From contig CM082585.2 in assembly GCA_040954595.2 (NCBI GenBank), positions 7,068,001 through 7,132,000 on the forward strand: a stretch of DNA of 64,000 nt. Direction: 5' to 3'. Source of the DNA: Balanoglossus misakiensis. Taxonomy: Eukaryota; Hemichordata. Position 1 is the stretch's first letter; every line of letters starts with the position of its first letter. The notes under the pieces are model-generated. The model was not told where the DNA came from. It worked only from the letters and a program-made list of their open reading frames with translations, and did not search any database. This document shows, piece after piece, positions 29,801-37,035 of this stretch. Made by a program: the position numbers and the translations under genes.

Positions 29801-32800
29801 CTCTTTGAAATTGAAGAACTAACTTTTTACTTCAGTGATGTAGATCATTAGAAGACAGTCTTAAAGTTAAATTTTTCCTGCAAATATACCAGGTTGAGAT
29901 CGAGTTTGTTTTTGTGCTAGTTGTCTTTTACCCTTTTACTAGCATAGTTTGGTCCAATTCCATCGTTTTCTAGGTTAAAGTTTGACCTCTACTGATAGAA
30001 ACGGGGGTAAAAAGGATTAATATGTAATCGTATCGTACTTGTGGATCAGACGGGATTTCATGTTACTTGAGACGGTCGCAATTATGAGAACATGTTACAT
30101 ATTTCACAAGGTGCCATTTTAGCATCAAACCTGAAGATCTGTTGTGTGTTTCAACACCCACTCCAGGACATTGTTACTACAACGCCATTGTGAAATCCCC
30201 ACAGTTTGTCTATTATTAAATCTGTCACGTAAGTGGCATTTTATAGCTCGGCGTGTGTACCGTATATCATCTCACTCTGCAGCCTGGCTAGCTTTTCCTC
30301 TCTCTGACTGATTTCCTGCTTCCTTGTCTATACACAGAAGGTGTTGAAGCGTTTTTAGAAATTACCAAGTGTTTCTCGCTCCCATTGAGTTTGTGTCTGT
30401 GGGACTTCCATCTTCCTTGTCATCTTCGTATTTGCTTCCAGCAGTTCTTGTACTGATTTCCGTACTTGCCATGAACCGCTAATGTATTATTTTCAGGATG
30501 GTGGGTGGATATGTTCAATAGATGTGTCTGGGTCTGTCTGGCATTAACGTGGGTGTTGTGCGTTTTCTTTTACATGTACAATGTGTTCATGCCTTTACCT
30601 GATTTGTCTGTCCCTGTCTGTCTGTCTGTCTGTCAGTCTGTCTGTACATCCATCCATTAGCCTACCTGTGTATCTGTCTGCAGTGTTGTGTTGTCCATCT
30701 ATTTGTATATCACATGCTTACATGTACGTGTATCTTGTATGTGCTTAATTGTCTGTCTGTCTGTCTGTCAGTATATGTCCATGTTATGTCACTGCCTGTC
30801 TATATGTCACTGTGTGTGCCTGTCAGACTGACTCTCTCTGTCTCTGTCTTCGTGCCTCTATCTCTTTCTGTACCTTTCTTAGGGATTTATTTACGTCGGA
30901 TCATCAGTTAAACTGAAATGCTTTCTCTTGCAGATGATTCAGAAGGCATGAGCAGCAGAGAAGATTATGTCCAGGCCCTGGGCGCAATGCACGACTTGGA
31001 GAGCAGCGTTGAACTTGATGACGCTGAGTTCGCTCGGCTGCAACAAGCCATCGAAGACAAAAAGAACAAAAATGTCAATAACTTGAGTCTGGCGGAGGAG
31101 TTTGCGAACATCGAAGTAGCAAATCCCGATGAGGCAGCCGTCGGCGAGGACGAGGAATACGAGTCGGAAGGGAGGATTGACGGAGCGAGTGCGTCGCCGG
31201 ACAAGATGTCGGGAAGGCAGAGCCGCATGGACAGATACGACAGCGCCACGGAATCGGAGGAGAGGAGCGAGATCGAGGATAACGTTGTCGGGAAGGAGGA
31301 GACGGAGTTTCTGGAAAAGGGCAACAAGGACAAGGAAGTGAGAGATCACGAAAATAACACACTTAAAGACAGCGACAGGACTGAGACTAATGAGAGTACT
31401 GATCTTGAAAGGACAGACTTGAAAAGTTCTGATTCGTTGCACAAACCCACGGAGGAGAAATCGCCGACGACTCCGCCCGAAGGAACGTTTGATGTGTACA
31501 ACCTGGAGGACACCACCCTGCCTGTCATGGACTGGGCTTCGTTAGAGGCCCACCTTGCAAATATTTCTATAGAAGAACAAAGTGCAAGAGAGGTATGGAT
31601 GGATTTTTATTTGGAAATGACATCCCTCGAGAAACAATACAGGCTTGGGGAATAATTAGCACACAGGATTGGAAACCAAAATCTATGCGGGTGTGTGTGT
31701 GTGTTTGCGTGTTTGGTGGTTTTAAACTGCTGGATATAAAATCCAGTCTAACTGCTTGTTGCACAAACTCAGTTGCTAAATATGCTACAACAAAAAAGCA
31801 AAGTTGAAGAAACCATGAGATTGTACTGGGTCGAATATGAAATCTTCACAAAATCAAAAAAGAAATTTAGAAAAAAGGTCCATTCTCCCTGGGGAGTCTT
31901 AATTATACGGAGGTCTTTTATTTCTGAATGTCACACAGGATCTAGGTAATTTGTAGGAAATGGAAGAAAATATGAAAGCCACCCACCCACACATACAGAT
32001 ATCTCCTGACAGGAACTGTATTGTACCATGATACAGGCAGCTTAGTTAGTTTGCATGCTTCTCAGGTGTCTTGGATCGTAAAGTGCCAGAACCGATACTA
32101 CATGTATTGTATGTGTCTGATCGTTAACGCAAAAATTTGCCATTTTACTGCAAATACGCTTTCTCAGACATACGTCTGAGGAGAAAGTTTAGGTGCCACT
32201 CAATATTTTTTGCGGCCATTTAACTGAAGTCTGTTTATCTGTAATGGCTTGAAGGGACCCATACATCATGGCCTATGTGTTATGAAGTTTTGCTTGAAAA
32301 TGACATTTCATCTATAGTTGTTGGCATTAATACATGTAATTAATGCCAACAAAAAATGTGTGTTGGTCTCGTGAGCTGCCAATACCTAAAAATCACGACA
32401 AATATTTACTGGACATTATTATTTAAGCAATAAAACACCCCCAGCCATGGTATACCACGAGATTTTGACCAGTTCACGACATATACGCATGAGCGATAGC
32501 GAGTGTGTATATGGAGTTGAACTGGTCAAAATCGAGTGGTATACCATGGCTGGGGGTGTTTTATTGCTATTATATTATACCAGTATATTGAAACTTTGCA
32601 TAAAACATTTTAAAAAGGCATTTTCTTTGACTATGAGTTTTGCGTGCATTATGACTGTGGTATATGGCGAATATATCACGGTCACGTGTCGTGTCTCGAC
32701 CAATCAAATAGCGTGATTTACACCACCAATATACTGGTATAATATAATACGAGATATCGCAATATTATTTGCTGTCACCTCAAGTAAATAGATAAGCTTT

Positions 32801-35800
32801 GTATGCACGTTTGTACTGAAACCATGTTTTGATTGATTTCACTCAGTCACAGAGGAACAACAGGGAAGAGATTCTTCGCAAGCTTGCCATGGCCGGGGAA
32901 GACGACGACATAGAGGGCGATATCTACGGCAAAGGGAAAGACAAACTGTCGACGAGACTGCAGGGCGGTATGAATCTGCAGATCTGCTTCGTCAACGACC
33001 CGCTCAGCGACAGCGAGGCGAACGAGGATGAAGGGGACGGCCCCAGATCGCCTGTCGCTTACAAGAAAGACAACGATGTGACGTCTCCAAAGGTAGGAAT
33101 AATACCGGTAGAATCTCACACTCCCAAGGACCTGGGATCATATTTCTCACTCGAGTTGGGGATTTTCTGTCCCTCACGAGCGTCATATACAGCTTTCGAT
33201 TCAGTGAGAGTGTGGGATCGATTTGTTCTAACATTCTGATCCCACACTCCCAGCGTGCCAGGAGTGTGAGAAAAATGTTATCATTGTCCAGTGGTTAGAG
33301 CATTAGACTCATGATCGAAGGGTCGTGGGTTTCGAGCATTTGTACATGCCCGTCCATGTGTATGTTTGTACATTGTGTATCATGTTGTTTTACGATTTTG
33401 AGTTTTCCATGTATCTGATAGTATAGTATTAACTCACTAAATGCTCCAAATCACAGCATTCTTCTGTAACGTGTGAAATACTTTTTTGTTATCCACCCAC
33501 AGTCACCAAGCACAGACAACAAGGCTGACAGCAAGGAGGAGGAAGAAGAGGAGGTGGACTTTGCGGTGAAGCAGGCAAGGTTACAAGAGGAGGCCAGACT
33601 GGCGCTGGCACAGGCTAGACCCATGGCTAGAATGCAGATTGAAGTGGAGAAACAGCAGAGGAAGAAATCACCTGTGGCTGAATTGGTGAGTTGTCTCAGA
33701 TGAAGAGAGGAATCCTGTTGCCAAAAGTGATTTCTTTCATGGGGTTTGGTTGGAGATGTTTGTGCAGGGGATTTCAGGGGTGGTAGGATTAAATTTGAAA
33801 TGTGTTGTAGCCATTCCAAGTCACTGTCTAGAATGAGAACGAAGATACAGCTTTGTGTGTGTGCATGTGCCTGTGTGTGTGCATGCATGCATGTGTGCGC
33901 ATCACGCATTCAAGTTTGTACATGTATGTGATGTATGTGCTTGTCTATCTCAACCTTGTCTCTATTGTACAGATCCAGTATACATTCTACATGTACATAC
34001 AGTATACGTACTGCTCCATAGACATATCCCCCTTCTGCTGATAATCGATGGTCACCAGAACAAGTTCCCTCAATTTTAACCCTTTCACCCCCAGTTCTCT
34101 CTTCAGAGGTCCAACCGTACCATAGAAAACAATGGGTTTGGACTGAACCATGTTGGTGAAAGGGTTAACCTATGGTTTACTGAATAAGTGTCTTGAACTG
34201 TAGCTTTCAATCAGCACCAATTGTAGAGCAGTTTCTTGATCAATTATGATTTCCATTCTCTTCTTTTGCAGGCTGGAGCAGCAGGTCTGACGGAAATCAC
34301 TGAGGGCCTCAGCGGCAAGCGAATGCTTCGTAAACAAACCCTGGTTACCATGACAGTCAGTCAGATCAAGACGATAGTCAATGACCTCACATCGCAGATT
34401 GAAAGTAAGTCTCGGCACGTCAACATGTTGTAAGAAGTAGAATATAAATATTTAAAGTATTATCAAAATTAAGTTACAGATATTGTCCCTTTAATAAAGA
34501 CATCAAATCACTATGAAATACTGAAATGTGATGCTGATTCACCCCTCTCACTCATTCTACCTCGATCATACTGTGCCATTAAAAACTGGGGGGTTGTACA
34601 AAATCGATACGTTCATTGTGAAATGCGAAAAGAGTCTGATTTTTATTTCTGTTTGACAGATCTCAATGAAGAGCTGATGCAACAGCTGATCGTTCGAGAT
34701 GAGCTGCAGATGGAACAAGACAGCAAACTTGTGGACATTGAAGACCTCTCAAGGTGGATTAATATGAGTACGTGTAGATTGTCTCACATAGAAATCAACA
34801 AGACTCGTGCCAGACAAGTGTAAACGCAGTCAGGGTTGTCGCCAAAAAAAAAAAAGAACAAAAATTCACAGTTTCGAACACCTCTGCTCTGTCCAATCCA
34901 AAATGTGTACTTCTTCTGTAGTTTTTAGTTCAACATTCTTCCCTCCACACTCATATTTCTGTGGTTTCTGTGCAAGTTCCTATAACACACTAACACCAGA
35001 TTTGTGTGGAGTTTGATAACCCACTGATGTCTTGTACGTGAATTAATGTTTTCTGATAACAAATGCTGTCGACTTCATCCTACATAACTCACATGCTAAA
35101 AAATTTTTTTAATTCTGTGCGTTTTGCTATGCTGTGTTACAACATCGTGTTTGGGCTTGTATGGCAAATTTTATTTTTTAACAAATCACGCCAGCTGAAA
35201 ACTAAAGTTATTTTTGTTATAGCTTTGTCGCGTGAAATGCCTGTATCTCAGACTGGACTGTGTGTCATTTTCCTACTGCATCGTAGTCATTATCATACTG
35301 AACGTAGAAAAGCCACCATCACAATCATCGTCTCAAAAGCATTAATAAAACAACCTGCCGTTTGCAATTGATTTTTCTTTTCAGAACTTTAGTGCTGTAG
35401 ACTCAATTTTGATAATCTTCCAGAACCACGACTTATAATTTCTTTTGCGTTCTTTATTTTTGTTAACTGTCACAGAAATGTCGTAACCAACGCCTCCCCA
35501 TAGTTCTAGACGAATTTAGCTCCCTAGTTCACTTAGAAAAGGTCAAAAAGTCGGCCATGTTTCACCCAACTCATCTTCATTTCACTGCAAATGGCACTAG
35601 ATTTTGGTTTCTATATGATCCAGTCGTACATGTGCTGAAGTTTTTTGCATGGCTGTTTAATATTTTTTCTCCCAATTTTAAAGAATATGTGCAAGAAAGT
35701 GAGCTACTGACCATCGTGGACCTGCCCAAAACCGACTCCGAACAACCAGTTTGATTTTCTCAAATAGTGTTGTGTTGTGTCACGTAAGCATGCCGTCTCT

Positions 35801-36695
35801 TGTTTTTTATTTTATCCCGGTTGTACGCCCATCCTAAATGAACCCACCCCCGCCTCTGTGGTCATAGGTAAATGGTACATTCCACTTTTAACCAAGCACA
35901 ATATTGGGTCAAAGGTCACAGGTGCTAAAGAAGAGTTTTGATGTGTGGGTGTGTATGGGTCTGAGGAATGCATTATGAATAATTACACTTGCAACACTTA
36001 TTTACCTGCACATGTATTATTCCTGCGTACCGTACATTGCAAGCCCATTTGGTTTAATCTATTGAATGAACCAATGGGTTGATTCCATTTGACCGGGGTT
36101 GTGGGGTGTACAGGTCAAGTCAGAATGTTTTCAGTTTACATCATTTGCAATGAATTTGACAAATGCCATTGAGCGGTACATTGATGAACAAAGATCAACA
36201 AAAGTAATTAAGATGGTCTTCACTGAACAAATCTAGTAGAGACATTCTACTTTGCATAAATGCACACGGTGTGTCCATCAGAGCAAAGTCATTGTGTAAT
36301 ATCCCTTGATTGGGCAGATATTCACTAGAACAAGGTTATAACACTGTTCAGAATGGGGGTTGGAGCAAACTGAACTACATTCATACAAAAGATGGACACT
36401 CGGACACAGAAACTGAAAAAACATAGATACGTTAGAAGATTTGTTTAGTACATTGGTATAGTATAAATCAATGTGCTGCTGGTCTGGCAATTTTTGGAAG
36501 TCTTGGAGCAGTTACATGGTGAGTAAACCAGAAAACAAGATCGACTGTGATTTCTCGGCCAACCAAGTTGCAGTGAAAAAAAACTGTTTGTGCTGAAATC
36601 CTGTCTATTCTCTCTCTTGTTTCGACAGACATGCAAATGACCAGAGAGAAAGAGCGCCACCAGCCCAAGCAGCAAAGGTTGGAAAACAGAAATAA
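11794..36695 (+). CDS. IQCJ-SCHIP1: IQCJ-SCHIP1 orthologue, 11 coding exons, 651 aa
   Basis: Exons 11794-11871, 15927-16037, 25491-25555, 29310-29390, 29537-29775, 30934-31592, 32847-33092, 33503-33685, 34272-34404, 34660-34753 and 36629-36695 join with matching phases into 651 codons plus TAA. Visible in the product: IQ motif 1 (IQCHFRGYMGR, residues 40-50); IQ motif 2 (IQRAWRAYLL, 113-122), which resembles the single IQ of vertebrate IQCJ; an acidic tract at about 134-165; a 220-residue acidic/Ser-rich exon; then the SCHIP1 domain from about 412, with MNLQICFVND (453-462), KKSPVAEL (547-554) and a Leu-rich coiled coil (about 575-635). In vertebrates SCHIP1 binds the NF2 product merlin/schwannomin, and the IQCJ-SCHIP1 form is a calmodulin- and ankyrin-associated protein of axon initial segments and nodes. 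A cortical scaffold role here is inferred. The ATG at 11794 has G at +4 and follows a purine-rich leader. The gene is convergent with the tetraspanin. Confidence 0.93.
11872..15926 (+). other. Intron 1
   Basis: AT-rich intron. It contains a 155-codon open frame (14642-15109) without recognisable domains and a weak tRNA-like stretch near 13850. No further exon is supported. Confidence 0.65.
14642..15109 (+). other. Unexplained 155-codon intronic ORF
   Basis: An uninterrupted frame from ATG to TAG inside intron 1, in AT-rich sequence. The translation is basic, with scattered Cys and His (for example CHAHRIQLNSRSRLKC), but I recognise no family. It could be an old transposon fragment or chance. 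No splice sites or promoter features are evident around it. Confidence 0.15.
15927..16037 (+). CDS. IQCJ-SCHIP1: IQCJ-SCHIP1 exon 2, IQ motif 1
   Basis: Phase 0 to 0, 37 codons (27-63). Contains AAICIQCHFRGYMGRKKY, a textbook IQxxxRGxxxR calmodulin or light-chain binding motif. Acceptor AAACAG, donor CAA|GTAAGT. Confidence 0.92.
16038..25490 (+). other. Intron 2, 9.5 kb
   Basis: The longest intron. No exon or transposon ORF is recognised. It contains a CTCF-like site at 24364-24377 and CpG-containing patches near 18900-19300 and 21050-21250 that differ from the AT-rich surroundings and could be regulatory. Confidence 0.6.
24364..24377 (-). promoter_or_regulatory. CTCF-like core motif
   Basis: Read on the - strand the site is CCACTAGGTGGCGC, which fits the published bilaterian CTCF core CCASYAGRKGGCRS at every position. 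It lies within intron 2. Occupancy cannot be judged from sequence. Confidence 0.4.
25491..25555 (+). CDS. IQCJ-SCHIP1: IQCJ-SCHIP1 exon 3
   Basis: 65 nt, residues 64-84 plus two bases; begins EEEMRMQRTLKQVEEG, a charged helix that continues from IQ motif 1. Acceptor TCGATCAG after a T run, donor AAAA|GTAAGT. Confidence 0.88.
25556..29309 (+). other. Intron 3
   Basis: AT-rich; no exon, repeat family or RNA gene recognised. Confidence 0.6.
29310..29390 (+). CDS. IQCJ-SCHIP1: IQCJ-SCHIP1 exon 4
   Basis: Codes residues 85-111 (HKLEVEFDDNTSIRRNRSRY...); the last two bases AC pair with the next exon to make the Thr before IQ motif 2. Acceptor CCTTGCAG, donor AC|GTGAGT. Confidence 0.88.
29537..29775 (+). 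CDS. IQCJ-SCHIP1: IQCJ-SCHIP1 exon 5, IQ motif 2 and acidic tract
   Basis: 239 nt. Opens with IQRAWRAYLLNK, the motif that identifies the IQCJ part, then a run of Glu/Asp (about residues 134-155) and a Ser/Thr/Glu-rich stretch with many CK2-type S-x-x-E/D sites. Acceptor TTTGCAG, donor GAAG|GTGAGG. Confidence 0.93.
29926..30020 (+). mobile_element. Small hairpin MITE, family B, copy 1
   Basis: About 95 bp with degenerate inverted ends (TTTTACCCTTTTACT and GGGGGTAAAAAGGATTAA). Its interior matches, in opposite orientation, the element at 34076-34168: both share a GTTTTCTA core, a TTTGACCTCT or TTGGACCTCT segment and a C-rich/G-rich terminal pair. Non-autonomous; no coding capacity. Confidence 0.75.
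30606..30860 (+). repeat. TCTG/CTGT simple-repeat region
   Basis: Imperfect tetranucleotide runs (clearest at about 30610-30655 and 30753-30772) in intron 5. Confidence 0.85.
30934..31592 (+). CDS. IQCJ-SCHIP1: IQCJ-SCHIP1 exon 6, long acidic exon
   Basis: 659 nt encoding residues 192-411, rich in Glu, Asp, Ser, Thr and Lys and probably disordered, with many CK2-type sites. It ends FDVYNLEDTTLPVMDWASL followed by EAHLANISIEEQSARE. Coding GC and CpG are clearly above the flanking introns. Acceptor CTCTTGCAG, donor GAG|GTATGG, phase 0 out. Confidence 0.92.
32427..32567. mobile_element. Perfect-hairpin element, 49-bp arms
   Basis: Arms 32427-32475 and 32519-32567 are reverse complements at 47 of 49 positions (GCAATAAAACACCCCCAGCC at the outer end) around a 43-nt loop. 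Such a long, near-perfect hairpin indicates a recent foldback or MITE insertion. Confidence 0.85.
32569..32748. mobile_element. MITE with 22-bp perfect terminal inverted repeats
   Basis: 32569-32590 and 32727-32748 are exact reverse complements (ends ATTATATTATACCAG...). It abuts the hairpin 32427-32567 with one base between them, so the two may be one compound element. The word ATTATTT occurs on both outer sides (near 32418 and 32764), a possible target duplication, but the region is AT-rich. Confidence 0.75.
32847..33092 (+). CDS. IQCJ-SCHIP1: IQCJ-SCHIP1 exon 7, start of SCHIP1 domain
   Basis: 82 codons, phase 0 to 0 (residues 412-493). Contains REEILRKLAMAG and STRLQGGMNLQICFVND, the most conserved block of SCHIP1 (vertebrate form SRLQSGMNLQICFVND). 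Confidence 0.96.
33114..33271. repeat. Nested inverted repeats
   Basis: Outer 11-bp pair TCTCACACTCC (33114-33124) with GGAGTGTGAGA (33261-33271); inner 12-bp pair GAGTGTGGGATC (33208-33219) with GATCCCACACTC (33238-33249) and an 18-nt loop. The words are related to each other, suggesting a degenerate foldback element 21 nt past the exon 7 donor. Confidence 0.75.
33285..33337 (+). repeat. tRNA-like SINE fragment
   Basis: Contains an A-box-like AGTGGTTAGAGC, an anticodon-like arm TTAGACTCATGATCGAAGG and a B-box-like GTGGGTTTCGAGC in tRNA order and spacing. It lacks a proper acceptor stem, so it reads as a tRNA-derived SINE head rather than a functional tRNA gene. Confidence 0.55.
33503..33685 (+). 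CDS. IQCJ-SCHIP1: IQCJ-SCHIP1 exon 8
   Basis: 61 codons, phase 0 to 0. Contains ARPMARMQIEVEKQ followed by QRKKSPVAEL, matching vertebrate SCHIP1 ([20 protein letters not shown]), after an acidic EEEEEE run. Donor TTG|GTGAGT. Confidence 0.96.
33686..34271 (+). other. Intron 8
   Basis: Holds a TG/CATG-rich microsatellite (about 33855-33900) and MITE family B copy 2. Confidence 0.75.
34076..34168 (-). mobile_element. Small hairpin MITE, family B, copy 2
   Basis: 93 bp with exact 14-bp terminal inverted repeats TTAACCCTTTCACC (34076-34089) and GGTGAAAGGGTTAA (34155-34168). An inner GTCCAA/TTGGAC pair makes a longer hairpin. Read on the - strand it aligns along its length with 29926-30020. The TTAA at both ends resembles a TTAA target-site duplication. 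Confidence 0.85.
34272..34404 (+). CDS. IQCJ-SCHIP1: IQCJ-SCHIP1 exon 9
   Basis: 133 nt, residues 555-598. Ends MTVSQIKTIVNDLTSQIE, matching vertebrate MTIGQLQVIVNDLHSQIE, the start of the C-terminal coiled coil. The donor GAAA|GTAAGT leaves phase 1. Confidence 0.96.
34660..34753 (+). CDS. IQCJ-SCHIP1: IQCJ-SCHIP1 exon 10, coiled coil
   Basis: 94 nt coding LNEELMQQLIVRDELQMEQD and KLVDIEDLS, near identical to vertebrate SCHIP1. The donor AAG|GTGGAT is weak; reading through it gives a short alternative tail that stops at 34823. Because 94 is not a multiple of 3, skipping this exon shifts the last exon into another frame that is open. Confidence 0.93.
34754..36628 (+). other. Intron 10
   Basis: AT-rich; no exon or repeat family recognised. 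Confidence 0.65.
36629..36695 (+). CDS. IQCJ-SCHIP1: IQCJ-SCHIP1 terminal coding exon
   Basis: Acceptor TTCGACAG. In the main frame it codes HANDQRERAPPAQAAKVG then KQK and TAA at 36693-36695, parallel to the vertebrate tail RHAESQQKHMAEKMPAK. In the frame reached by skipping exon 10 the same exon stays open to 36951 (see the alternative entry). Confidence 0.85.
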
Positions 36696-36951
36696 ACGCC
36701 AGTACGACACGCTGCTCTCTCTGCTGAGCAACACCCTGCCCGTCAGTCGTAAGTGTATGTGTGGCGTCAGTCGTAGTTCCTCAATGTCCAGTCGCTCCAT
36801 ATCAAGTCCCGAGAGTCACAAGTCCATCAACAGTCCGCAAGAAAGCATCCGCTCGCTAGCCAGCCCGACGGACAGCAGCAGTACCAGTCATATTTCCAGC
36901 CCTGAAATGACGTGGGTGCGACAAGCCATCGTGAAATATTGGTACACCTAA
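36629..36951 (+). CDS. IQCJ-SCHIP1: Alternative-frame Ser/Pro-rich C-terminus of IQCJ-SCHIP1
   Basis: If exon 9 (ending in base A, phase 1) splices directly to 36629, the codon AAC forms and the frame runs 106 further codons from ATG 36631 to a TAA at 36949-36951. The tail begins with a charged helix (MQMTREKERHQPKQQRLENR) and continues with a Ser-rich stretch repeating SSP, SPE and SPQ (SRSISSPES, SINSPQES, HISSPEM). A consensus donor at 36749 (GTC|GTAAGT) inside the segment could end this exon early. Predicted product about 705 residues. Supported by frame and composition only. Confidence 0.4.
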
Positions 36952-37035
36952 TCAATGCATATCCCCCCCCACACACACACACACAGCCAGTGTAGTTACC
37001 CATAGAACAATAAAAAGAAACTGTTCCATTGTATA
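36696..37035 (+). other. Probable IQCJ-SCHIP1 3'UTR end
   Basis: Downstream of the main stop lie a C run with a CA repeat (about 36964-36986) and an AATAAA signal at 37009-37014. A 3' end near 37030 is plausible; a longer transcript cannot be excluded. Confidence 0.4.

Larger units (their letters stand above)
29776..30933 (+). other. Intron 5
   Basis: Holds one copy of a small TTAA-ended MITE (29926-30020) and CTGT/TCTG-rich simple repeats (about 30606-30860). Confidence 0.75.
31593..32846 (+). other. Intron 6
   Basis: Contains a TG-rich microsatellite near 31690 and the compound inverted-repeat element at 32427-32748. Confidence 0.75.
33093..33502 (+). other. Intron 7
   Basis: Holds nested inverted repeats (33114-33271) just after the donor and a tRNA-like fragment (33285-33337). 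Confidence 0.75.

Noticed and set aside
30939-31442. Antisense ORFs across the acidic exon and over other coding exons
   Set aside because: Shadows created by GC-rich coding sequence.
34754-34823. Read-through tail after exon 10 ending at 34823
   Set aside because: The alternative splice to 36629 recovers the conserved SCHIP1 C-terminus, so this is probably intron.
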